Positions 1 through 5,464 of a DNA stretch of 5,468 bases are shown here, piece after piece. Position 1 is the stretch's first letter. Each line of letters starts with the position of its first letter. The position numbers were made by a program, and so were the translations under genes. This stretch comes from an uncultured Lachnospiraceae bacterium. GTDB lineage: Bacteria > Bacillota > Clostridia > Lachnospirales > Lachnospiraceae. The stretch lies in NCBI GenBank assembly GCA_902795625.1, contig CADBLW010000167.1, forward strand, positions 1 to 5,468. The letters are read 5' to 3'. The notes under the pieces were generated by a model. The model had not been told where the DNA came from. It saw only the letters and a list, made by a program, of their open reading frames with translations, and searched no databases.

Positions 1-76
1 CCCGGCTGCAGTACAGCACGCTCGGATGAAAATCCTCGTAGGAAATGTCCGACTGATTCCCTGAAAACCCCGCCAT
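1..76 (-). CDS. 5' end of an unidentified gene, cut by the window edge
   Basis: An ATG at 74-76 on the minus strand opens a frame with no stop to the window edge, giving 25 codons. The protein begins MAGFSGNQSDISYEDF and ends SRx at the edge. A strong Shine-Dalgarno sequence, GGAGGAGG at 86-93, sits 9 bases upstream, which supports this start. I do not recognise the family from so short an N-terminus. It shows no signal peptide, membrane segment or known motif, so a cytoplasmic protein is the simplest reading. It lies 108 bp downstream of ung in the same direction, so it may be the last gene of that operon or the first of a new one. Confidence that this is a real gene is fair; its function is unknown. 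Confidence 0.7.
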   Translation of the reverse strand, partial: MAGFSGNQSDISYEDFHPSVLYCSR

Positions 77-85
77 ATGAATAAA

Positions 86-112
86 CCTCCTCCTTCCGCC
101 GGTGCTCCGGCG
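86..112 (-). promoter_or_regulatory. Ribosome binding site with adjacent GC hairpin
   Basis: The minus strand reads GGAGGAGG at 86-93, nine bases before the ATG at 76. Immediately upstream, 97-102 and 107-112 form a perfect 6-bp stem (CGCCGG / CCGGCG) with a 4-base loop. The hairpin ends three bases before the Shine-Dalgarno. It is not followed by a T-run on either strand, so it is not a terminator. It could affect ribosome loading, but nothing else supports a regulatory role. Confidence 0.5.
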
Positions 113-160
113 TTTCTGTGCACGAAGGCCCTGCTGCAAACCCTATCTGACCTCTTTCGG

Positions 161-184
161 AAAATGCGGTCCCTCCGGCATCTC
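161..184 (-). terminator. Possible weak intrinsic terminator after ung
   Basis: Directly after the ung stop the minus strand can fold TGC(C)GG-AGGGA-CCGCA, a short stem with one bulged C. A-T and G-T pairs extend it through the preceding GAGA. It ends in a four-T run at 161-164. The stem is short and the T-tract is brief, so any termination would be partial. The position is right for the end of the regulator-kinase-hisHF-ung unit. Confidence 0.3.
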
Positions 185-859
185 TCAGATATTCTCGATC
201 TGCCAGTCGATCGGCTTCACTCCGTGCGCCGTGAGAAACTCATTTGCCCTGCTGAAATGCTTACACCCGAAAAATCCGCGGTACGCCGACAGCGGACTCG
301 GGTGCGGCGCCGTCAGGATCAGGTGATTTTTGTTCGTAAGCATCGAGATCTTGCTCTGTGCCGGTCTTCCCCAAAGCATGAACACGATTGGCCTGTCCTC
401 GCCGTTCAGCGCCTCGATCACGGCGTCGGTGAACTTCTCCCATCCGCGGTTCTGATGGGAGTTCGCCTGATGCGCCCGGACCGTGAGAACGGTGTTCAGG
501 AGCAGAACACCCTGCTTCGCCCATTTTACGAGGTAGCCGTTGTTCGGCACATAGCAGCCGAGATCGTTGTGCAGCTCCTCGTAGATGTTGGCAAGCGATG
601 GCGGAACCTCCGTCCCCGGACAAACCGAGAAGCACAGCCCGTGGGCCTGGTTCACCTCATGGTAGGGATCCTGTCCGAGGATCACCACCTTGACGTCCTC
701 CCGCTTCGTGTATCGGAACGCCTCGAAGATCTGCTCCTTCGGCGGATACACCGTGCCGCGCACGTACTCCGACCGCACAAAATCGCTGAGCTCACGGTAA
801 TACGGCTTGGCGAACTCGGTCCTGACGAGACCGGTCCAGTCTTCCGCAATCACTGCCAT
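185..859 (-). CDS. ung: Uracil-DNA glycosylase (family 1)
   Basis: The 224-residue cytoplasmic enzyme removes uracil from DNA and starts base-excision repair of deaminated cytosine or misincorporated dUMP. The family-1 signatures are intact. The water-activating loop GQDPYH is at residues 62-67 with catalytic Asp64 and Tyr66. The uracil-stacking Phe77 lies in LCFSV, and the uracil-reading Asn122 in LLLNTVLTVR. The DNA-intercalation loop HPSPLS is at 186-191, with His186 and Leu190. Length matches the family norm of about 220-230. The start at 857-859 is supported by GGGAGG at 867-872, seven bases upstream. The first 10 bases of ung overlap the end of hisF and its ribosome binding site lies inside hisF, so translation is probably coupled. 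Repair has no evident link to histidine synthesis; this looks like co-transcription of a housekeeping gene. Confidence 0.97.
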   Translation of the reverse strand: MAVIAEDWTGLVRTEFAKPYYRELSDFVRSEYVRGTVYPPKEQIFEAFRYTKREDVKVVILGQDPYHEVNQAHGLCFSVCPGTEVPPSLANIYEELHNDLGCYVPNNGYLVKWAKQGVLLLNTVLTVRAHQANSHQNRGWEKFTDAVIEALNGEDRPIVFMLWGRPAQSKISMLTNKNHLILTAPHPSPLSAYRGFFGCKHFSRANEFLTAHGVKPIDWQIENI

Positions 860-1623
860 TCCGAAACCTCCCGCACACTCACACCGCGCTCCTTCAGGTA
901 CCTCTTGACCTCCGCGATCTCAAGCTCCTTGTAGTGGAACAGCGTCGCCGCCAAAGCAGCGTCCGCACCGCCCTCGGTGAGCGCCTCGTAGAAGTGCTCG
1001 CAGTTGCCCGCGCCGCCCGACGCGATGACCGGGATCGTCACGCGGTCCGCCACCGCTCTCGTAAGCGCCAGATCATATCCGTCCTTCGTTCCGTCGCAGT
1101 CCATGCTCGTGAGGAGAATTTCCCCCGCACCGAGCTCCTGCGCCCGTCCCGCCCACTCGACGGCGTCGATGCCCATGTCCACGCGGCCGCCGTTTTTGAA
1201 AATGTGCCACGTTCCGTCGGGCATGCGCTTCGCGTCGATGGCCACGACCACGCACTGGCTGCCGAACTTCTCCGCCGCCTCGCTGATCAGCGTCGGGTTC
1301 ATGATGGCCGCAGAGTTGACTGCCACTTTGTCCGCGCCCTCCCGGAGGATCATGCGGAAATCATCCACCGAGCGGATCCCGCCGCCTACGGTGAACGGAA
1401 TGAACACCTGCTCCGCCACGCGTCTGACCATCTCCTTCTTGATGGTCCGCGCGTCCGACGACGCCGTGATGTCCAAAAACACCAGTTCATCCGCGCCGGC
1501 CTTGCCGTACGCCTTGCCGACTTCCACGGGATCGCCCGCGTCGCGCAGGTTGACAAAATTGATACCCTTGACCACGCGTCCGTTGTGAACGTCGAGGCAG
1601 GGAATGATACGTTTCGTAAACAT
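850..1623 (-). CDS. hisF: Imidazole glycerol phosphate synthase, cyclase subunit HisF
   Basis: HisF is a (beta/alpha)8-barrel. It takes ammonia channelled from HisH and converts PRFAR into imidazole glycerol phosphate and AICAR, the fifth step of histidine synthesis and a feed into purine synthesis. The 257 residues match the family length. The two catalytic aspartates fall at their canonical numbers, Asp11 in PCLDV and Asp130 in VAIDAK. Phosphate-binding segments are visible as TVGGGI (residues 78-83), ADKVAVNSAA (97-106) and ASGGAG near the C-terminus. AGEILLTSMDCDGTKDGYD matches the strand and loop around the second half-barrel active site. The start at 1621-1623 has AGGAG at 1630-1634, six bases upstream, partly made by the hisH stop codon. 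It sits 9 bp after hisH, as expected for two subunits made in equal amounts, and overlaps ung by 10 bp. Confidence 0.98.
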   Translation of the reverse strand: MFTKRIIPCLDVHNGRVVKGINFVNLRDAGDPVEVGKAYGKAGADELVFLDITASSDARTIKKEMVRRVAEQVFIPFTVGGGIRSVDDFRMILREGADKVAVNSAAIMNPTLISEAAEKFGSQCVVVAIDAKRMPDGTWHIFKNGGRVDMGIDAVEWAGRAQELGAGEILLTSMDCDGTKDGYDLALTRAVADRVTIPVIASGGAGNCEHFYEALTEGGADAALAATLFHYKELEIAEVKRYLKERGVSVREVSEWQ

Positions 1624-1632
1624 TGTATTCTC

Positions 1633-2235
1633 CTAGAAAGCCGCGAAATTCTTCAGTATCTGCATGCCCACATCACCGCTCTTCTCGGGATGGAACTGGC
1701 ACGCGCACAGGTTGCCGTGCTCGACCGCCGCATGGATCGTCGCGCCGTACTCCGTGGTCGCCGCCACATCCGCGGGATCTCCCGCCTGCAGGTAGTACGA
1801 ATGGACAAAGTACACATAGCTCTCGCCGGGCACATCCCGGAACAGTTTCGATTCCTTCGGAAAATGCAGATCGTTCCACCCGATATGCGGGATCTTCCGT
1901 CCGCCTCCCTCGGGGATGCGCACGATCTTTCCCGGCAGAAGCGACAGTCCCGCAACGCCGGGAGCCTCCTCGCTCGATTCGAACAGAAGCTGCAGTCCGA
2001 GGCAGATACCGAGAAACGGCTTCGTCTGCGAAACCTCGCGGATCACTTCGATGAGATTTCTCTCCGCAAGCTTCTTCATCGCGTCACCGAAGGCGCCGAC
2101 GCCCGGAAGGATGACCCTGTCCGCCGCGCGGATCACCTCGGGATCCGATGTCACCGTGTTGTCAATGCCGAGGGCAAGCAGCGCATTTTCCACGCTCTTG
2201 ATGTTGCCGGCATCGTAATCAATGATTGCTATCAT
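1633..2235 (-). CDS. hisH: Imidazole glycerol phosphate synthase, glutamine amidotransferase subunit HisH
   Basis: HisH hydrolyses glutamine and passes ammonia through the HisF barrel. It is a class-I (triad) glutamine amidotransferase of 200 residues, the usual size. The N-terminus MIAIIDYDAGN is typical of HisH. The PGVGAFGD segment (44-51) carries the oxyanion-strand motif. The nucleophile is Cys78 in LGICLGLQLLFE, and the triad is completed by His182 and Glu184 in QFHPEKSG. The frame is open further upstream to an ATG at 2292, but that would add 19 non-conserved residues. The ATG at 2233-2235 gives the conserved N-terminus and has AGGA at 2241-2244, five bases upstream, so it is preferred. 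The gene overlaps the end of the sensor kinase by 17 bp, which suggests translational coupling, and is followed by hisF after 9 bp. Confidence 0.97.
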   Translation of the reverse strand: MIAIIDYDAGNIKSVENALLALGIDNTVTSDPEVIRAADRVILPGVGAFGDAMKKLAERNLIEVIREVSQTKPFLGICLGLQLLFESSEEAPGVAGLSLLPGKIVRIPEGGGRKIPHIGWNDLHFPKESKLFRDVPGESYVYFVHSYYLQAGDPADVAATTEYGATIHAAVEHGNLCACQFHPEKSGDVGMQILKNFAAF

Positions 2236-3721
2236 GTGTTTCCTGTCTCCGTTCCTCGCCTGCGGGCTCCAGCTCAAACCAGAACTCCACACCGTTCTCG
2301 TGGTTTACCACGCCGAACCGGCGATGATGTCGATCCATCACGGCCTTCACGATGGAGAGGCCGATGCCGCTGCCGCCGTACTCGCGGCTGCGGGCTTTAT
2401 CCACCTTGTAAAACTTCGTCCAGATCTTGTCGATATCCTCCTCAGGGATCGGCTCGCCCGTGTTGTACACGGACACCCGCACGGAATCCTCCGTCGTCTC
2501 CAGTGAGACCGCGATCTCCTTCGATTTCGAGGCGTGATTGATGGCGTTGCTCACGTAGTTCGTGACAACCTCCTCGATCATGTACTCGTCCGCCCACACG
2601 TACACGGGCTCCGTCTCATGCCAGTGCAGCTTGATCTCCTTCTGCGTGCGGAGCACCTCCGTCGAGTTCAGCACTCCGTTTATGAGCTCCACAATATCGA
2701 TGCGGGAATACTCCACCTGGTTGCCGCCGAACTCCAGCTGGTTCAGCGTCAGGAGCTTCTGCACCATCCGGTTCATCTTCCCCGCCTCGTCGGAGATCAC
2801 GCCGCAGTAGAATTCACGGCTCTCAGCGTCGTCGGAGATATTTTCCGCGAGACCTTCCGCGTAGCCCTGGATCAGGGCGATGGGCGTCTTCAGCTCATGC
2901 GATACGTTCGCGATGAAATCCGATCTCATCTCGTCGAGCTGTGTGCGGTGATCCAGGTCGCGCTGGAGCTCGCTGTTGGCGTTTTTCAGCTCACCGATGG
3001 TCTCCTGCAGCCGCTCGGAAAGACGGTTGAGGGACCCTGCCAGAACACCGATCTCGTCGCTTCCGTGCTCGGAGCACCGCGCCTCGAAATCCAGTCCCGC
3101 CATCCGCTCGGCAACCTCAGACATCTGTCGGATTGGTTTTGTGACCGCCCGGCTGATCAGAAGCGCGATCAGGATGGAGACCAGCAGAACGATCAGGCCG
3201 ACCAAAAGGAGACGGTCCGTGATATAACGGTTGTCGCTCTCCATCTGCATGTAGCTCGCGCGGATCAGCACGGTAAAGCCGTTGCTGAGGGTGCCGTACA
3301 GATCGAGGCTCATCAGCTTCGTCGTGTCGTCAATGTTCTTGTACACGGTGTAATTGTCCGTGGACACCAGCTCGGTCACTTCATTTTTCGTGCTGTAGCC
3401 GGTGTAGCGCATGATCGGATCCATGTACCAGCTGTCCGCGTTCGTGCTGTAGTTGACCTGCGCCTTCGCGTTGTACAAAAACACCATGTACTGCTGTCCG
3501 ACCCGGACCGAGATGGCCGCCCGCTCTTCGCTGCCCACCCGGCTCTTGCCGTCCATGATCTCGTTCAGTTCATCGTAGCAGTTCTCGATCTCCTGCACGA
3601 TCTTCCGGAACGAAAAATCATCGATCAGGACGCGGAACAGAAGCCACATGCCGCCGAGGCTCACGGTGATCAGAAGCGCGAACGACAGCATCATTTTGTA
3701 TCGAAACGATATCTTCTTCAT
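2219..3721 (-). CDS. Sensor histidine kinase with HAMP domain
   Basis: The 500-residue membrane kinase is the likely partner of the response regulator encoded just upstream. A short basic N-terminus leads into transmembrane helix 1 (about 11-32). An extracytoplasmic region of roughly 135 residues (33-168) follows, then helix 2 (about 171-190). The HAMP domain (about 191-243) starts at RAVTKPIRQM, with a coiled-coil linker to about 262. The HisKA domain has phospho-acceptor His275 in ANVSHELKTP. The ATPase domain has an N-box at EVVTNYVSNAINHAS (384-398), a G1 box variant VYNTGEPIP (418-426) and a G2 box GGSGIGLSIV (449-458). The acidic/basic tail after residue 486 is not part of the fold. The sensor region matches no ligand-binding family I can name, though its size suits a PAS-like or single-Cache fold (inference). 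It starts 9 bp after the regulator stop. AAGGGA there, overlapping the stop codon, may be the ribosome binding site. The stimulus cannot be read from the sequence. Confidence 0.95.
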   Translation of the reverse strand: MKKISFRYKMMLSFALLITVSLGGMWLLFRVLIDDFSFRKIVQEIENCYDELNEIMDGKSRVGSEERAAISVRVGQQYMVFLYNAKAQVNYSTNADSWYMDPIMRYTGYSTKNEVTELVSTDNYTVYKNIDDTTKLMSLDLYGTLSNGFTVLIRASYMQMESDNRYITDRLLLVGLIVLLVSILIALLISRAVTKPIRQMSEVAERMAGLDFEARCSEHGSDEIGVLAGSLNRLSERLQETIGELKNANSELQRDLDHRTQLDEMRSDFIANVSHELKTPIALIQGYAEGLAENISDDAESREFYCGVISDEAGKMNRMVQKLLTLNQLEFGGNQVEYSRIDIVELINGVLNSTEVLRTQKEIKLHWHETEPVYVWADEYMIEEVVTNYVSNAINHASKSKEIAVSLETTEDSVRVSVYNTGEPIPEEDIDKIWTKFYKVDKARSREYGGSGIGLSIVKAVMDRHHRRFGVVNHENGVEFWFELEPAGEERRQETHDSNH

Positions 3722-3730
3722 GCTCTTCCC

Positions 3731-4405
3731 TTATGCGTCCGGCTCAAACTTGTAACCCATGCCCCAGATGGTCTTGATGAAGTCGCCCTTCTCTCCCATC
3801 TTACTGCGGAGCTTCTTGACGTGCGTGTCGATCGTGCGCGCGTCGCCGTAGTAATCGTAGTTCCACACGTTGTTGAGGATCTTCTCGCGGGACAGTGCAA
3901 CGCCGCGGTTCTCCATGAAGTAGTTTAAAAGCTCGAACTCCTTGACGCTCAGCTCCACCTGCTTGTCGTCGATGGTGACCAGATGCGCCTTCTTGTCGAT
4001 CACGATGCCGCCGACCGAGATTGCTTCCTCCTCCTGACCGGTGCGTCGTAAAATGGCGTCGATCCGCGCCATGAGGATCTTCGGGCTGAAGGGCTTGCTG
4101 ATGTACTCGTCGACACCGAGCTTAAAACCGAGCAGCTCATCTCTCTCCTCCGAGCGCGCCGTAAGCATGATGATCGGCACCTTCGAATACTGCCGGATCT
4201 CCTTGCAAACCGCCCAACCGTCCATCTTGGGCATCATCACATCGAGGATGACAAGATCGATGTCCTTGCGCTCAAAGAAGCGGTCGACCGCCTGCTCGCC
4301 GTCCTCCGCCTCCAGGTATTTGTAACCCTTCTTCTGCAGAAAATCGCACACAAGCTTACGCATGCGCGCCTCATCGTCAACCACCAATACCGTAATATCA
4401 TCCAT
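3731..4405 (-). CDS. OmpR/PhoB-family response regulator
   Basis: The 224-residue cytoplasmic DNA-binding regulator has a receiver domain (about 3-120). It carries the acidic pocket Asp10-Asp11, phospho-acceptor Asp55 in VILDVMMPKMDG, switch Thr82 in IIMLTARS, and Lys104 in YISKPFSP. The C-terminal winged helix-turn-helix (about 128-224) carries the recognition-helix segment DARTIDTHVKKLRSKMG (188-204) and the closing wing GMGYKF (215-220). Members of this family are phosphorylated by a cognate kinase and bind direct repeats as tandem dimers. The start at 4403-4405 has GGGAG at 4413-4417, seven bases upstream. The gene is first in a tightly packed run followed by its kinase after 9 bp, with its own candidate promoter just upstream. 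Target genes are unknown; autoregulation is plausible from the repeat at 4476-4494. Confidence 0.96.
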   Translation of the reverse strand: MDDITVLVVDDEARMRKLVCDFLQKKGYKYLEAEDGEQAVDRFFERKDIDLVILDVMMPKMDGWAVCKEIRQYSKVPIIMLTARSEERDELLGFKLGVDEYISKPFSPKILMARIDAILRRTGQEEEAISVGGIVIDKKAHLVTIDDKQVELSVKEFELLNYFMENRGVALSREKILNNVWNYDYYGDARTIDTHVKKLRSKMGEKGDFIKTIWGMGYKFEPDA

Positions 4406-4420
4406 AGTTTTTCTCCCTCT

Positions 4421-4449
4421 CCGGCCCTGCGGCTGTGTCCGCCTGCCGG
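4421..4449 (-). other. GC-rich hairpin in the regulator leader
   Basis: An outer 5-bp stem (4421-4425 with 4445-4449, CCGGC / GCCGG) encloses an inner 4-bp stem (4429-4432 with 4439-4442, GCGG / CCGC) with a 6-base loop and a small internal loop. On the minus strand it is followed by GAGAGGGAGAAAAACT and then the start codon. There is no T-run, so it is not an intrinsic terminator. It would occupy most of the short untranslated leader and end three bases before the purine-rich AGAGGGAG that holds the Shine-Dalgarno. This could modulate translation, but that is inference. Confidence 0.45.
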
Positions 4450-4464
4450 GGTGTTTATCTGAGC

Positions 4465-4473
4465 ATCATATCA
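4465..4473 (-). promoter_or_regulatory. Candidate extended -10 promoter for the regulator operon
   Basis: The minus strand reads TGATATGAT, an extended -10 element (TGn followed by TATGAT, one mismatch to TATAAT). No good -35 hexamer lies at 16-18 bp: the nearest TTGACA-like match, TTCACA at 4491-4496, would need a 20-bp spacer. Transcription would begin near 4458 and give a leader of about 50 bases. An extended -10 with a poor -35 fits a promoter that needs an activator, and a phased direct repeat occupies the -35 region. Confidence 0.5.
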
Positions 4474-4475
4474 CA

Positions 4476-4494
4476 GTTCTATGTTTGTTCTGTG
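4476..4494 (-). promoter_or_regulatory. 11-bp-phased direct repeat, possible response-regulator binding site
   Basis: Two 8-bp copies differ by one base: minus-strand CACAGAAC (4487-4494) and CATAGAAC (4476-4483). They are separated by three bases, so their period is 11 bp. PhoB/OmpR-family regulators bind tandem direct half-sites with about this spacing, often in place of a -35 element. The pair lies just upstream of the extended -10 of the regulator gene. Overlapping arms TCACAG (4471-4476) and CTGTGA (4490-4495) also form a 6-bp inverted repeat. The match could be chance; only one example is present in the window. Confidence 0.4.
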
Positions 4495-4501
4495 AATGAA
4501 C

Positions 4502-5374
4502 CTATTTCTCGCCGTAATGGAACACCCGCACCTTGGAGATCACAATGGCGGGGTTCGGGCGCAGCTTCGATGTCACCTTCACGGAACAGATGGCATCCAT
4601 CACCTCATACCCTTCGTAGATCTGTCCGAACACGGTGTTGTGACCGTACAGCCAGGGCGCACCGCCGTAAACCTCGTACTGCGCCAGCTGCTCCTCCGTG
4701 ACCTCGGTGTTGTAGGCCTCCTTCAGGTACTGCGCCAGCGTCATGTTGTAGCGGTTGTCGAGCGGATCCTTCAGCGAGCGCACAAGCGACGCCTTCGTCT
4801 GGACAAAGAAGAACTGGTTCGTGTTCGTGGAATCCTCGCCGAGGTTGGCCATGCACAGCGCTCCGCGGATCGGATGCAGCCGCTCCGAGATCTCGTTGGC
4901 AAACCCGCCGCCGTAGATGCTGGTGCCGCTCAATCCGAGGCCGTCCTTGTCGCCGGCCTGGAACATGTACTCCTCCACGACGCGGTTGATGCGGATCCCG
5001 TCGTACAGTCCGCTCTCGGCCAGCGTCTTAAAATTCTCCACCGCCTTGCGGGCATCCTCCGAGAAGAGCCGGACAAAGATCGATCCGTAACCGTCGATCA
5101 CGAACTCCGCGCACAACTCTCCCTGGGCAGGCAGCTGCAGCTGGTATATGTTCTGTGCCTCCGGCCGGAGCGCCGGCTCCGTCTCGTCCTCGTCCTCATA
5201 CGGCTGCGCCGACACGGTGGCTTCCGGCGTCAGACTGCCCGGATCCGTCGTGTTCGTCCCGTTCTTCTTTCCGCAGGCGGTCAGCCCGAGAATTGAGAGA
5301 AGGATCAGCGCAAGACACAGAGCCTGTACCGCACCGTTTCGACAGCGTTTGATTGTTCGGCGTAACCGGCTCAT
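4502..5374 (-). CDS. Cyclophilin-type peptidyl-prolyl isomerase lipoprotein
   Basis: The 290-residue exported lipoprotein is predicted to catalyse cis-trans isomerisation of prolyl bonds in proteins folding outside the membrane. A basic N-terminus (MSRLRRTIKR) leads into a hydrophobic segment (about 15-32) and the lipobox LTAC, with Cys34 the lipidated residue. A flexible acidic linker runs from about 35 to 75 and includes EDEDETE. The cyclophilin domain covers about 86-288. The catalytic arginine is in NRVVEEYMFQAGD (Arg131, Gln139), followed by GTSIYGGGFANE, GALCMAN and NQFFFV (186-191). The conserved WLxGxxxVFG is present as WLYGHNTVFG (241-250). Between the last two blocks lie about 48 extra residues. 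The start at 5372-5374 is supported by GGAGGTGA at 5384-5391, nine bases upstream. No terminator is evident before the regulator gene, so some read-through is possible. Confidence 0.93.
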   Translation of the reverse strand: MSRLRRTIKRCRNGAVQALCLALILLSILGLTACGKKNGTNTTDPGSLTPEATVSAQPYEDEDETEPALRPEAQNIYQLQLPAQGELCAEFVIDGYGSIFVRLFSEDARKAVENFKTLAESGLYDGIRINRVVEEYMFQAGDKDGLGLSGTSIYGGGFANEISERLHPIRGALCMANLGEDSTNTNQFFFVQTKASLVRSLKDPLDNRYNMTLAQYLKEAYNTEVTEEQLAQYEVYGGAPWLYGHNTVFGQIYEGYEVMDAICSVKVTSKLRPNPAIVISKVRVFHYGEK

Positions 5375-5404
5375 TTCTCCCTTTCACCTCCGCGTTCTCA
5401 CGCT

Positions 5405-5435
5405 CGCGTATAGCGCGCGCGTGCGCATATACGCG
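5405..5435. repeat. 8-bp perfect inverted repeat within an alternating purine-pyrimidine tract
   Basis: Arms CGCGTATA (5405-5412) and TATACGCG (5428-5435) are exact reverse complements, with centres 23 bp apart, about two helical turns. The 15-base spacer can pair further as GCGC/GCGC. Bases 5413-5439 alternate purine and pyrimidine without a break for 27 bases, and 5405-5412 continue the alternation after one phase slip. The repeat overlaps the predicted transcription start of the lipoprotein gene. It could be an operator, a cruciform or a Z-DNA-prone segment; none of these is shown. Confidence 0.55.
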
Positions 5436-5436
5436 C

Positions 5437-5464
5437 ATAGTAACACAAGCATATGTTAATACAA
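5437..5464 (-). promoter_or_regulatory. Candidate promoter of the cyclophilin lipoprotein gene
   Basis: On the minus strand TTGTAT (-35, at 5459-5464) is followed after 16 bp by TACTAT (-10, at 5437-5442). A TGn extension lies directly before the -10, giving TGTTACTAT. Transcription would begin near 5430, inside the inverted repeat, and leave a leader of about 55 bases ending in a strong GGAGGTGA ribosome binding site. The AT-rich block (5441-5468) stands out sharply from the surrounding GC-rich sequence, as a promoter would. Confidence 0.55.

Noticed and set aside
97..112. CGCCGG / CCGGCG hairpin as terminator of ung
   Set aside because: On the minus strand it is followed by GAAGGAGGAGG and not by T residues. 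It sits beside the next gene's ribosome binding site.
77..934. A 285-residue open frame on the plus strand
   Set aside because: It is antisense to ung, and its start only arises from the palindromic CATATG beside the real minus-strand start at 76. The composition is unlike a real protein.
2236..2292. Upstream in-frame ATG extending HisH by 19 residues
   Set aside because: The extension lies inside the kinase gene, lacks conservation with the HisH N-terminus and would deepen the overlap. The ATG at 2233-2235 has its own AGGA.
934..2541. A 535-residue open frame on the plus strand
   Set aside because: It is antisense to hisF, hisH and the kinase C-terminus, is very rich in Arg and His, and has no family motif. 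It is a shadow of GC-rich third positions in the real genes.
2534..3928. A 464-residue open frame on the plus strand
   Set aside because: It mirrors the kinase and the end of the regulator, with a low-complexity His/Val/Leu/Arg composition and no motif, so it is an antisense shadow.
4421..4449. Leader hairpin as terminator of the lipoprotein gene
   Set aside because: No T-run follows on the minus strand, and the structure lies downstream of the candidate regulator promoter, next to its ribosome binding site.
4471..4495. TCACAG / CTGTGA as a CRP-type operator
   Set aside because: The CRP site has TGTGA first and TCACA second with a 6-bp spacer. Here the order is reversed and the spacer is 13 bp, so it does not fit.
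4496..5296. A 266-residue open frame on the plus strand
   Set aside because: It is antisense to the cyclophilin lipoprotein, which has a lipobox and conserved active-site blocks. The antisense product has none.
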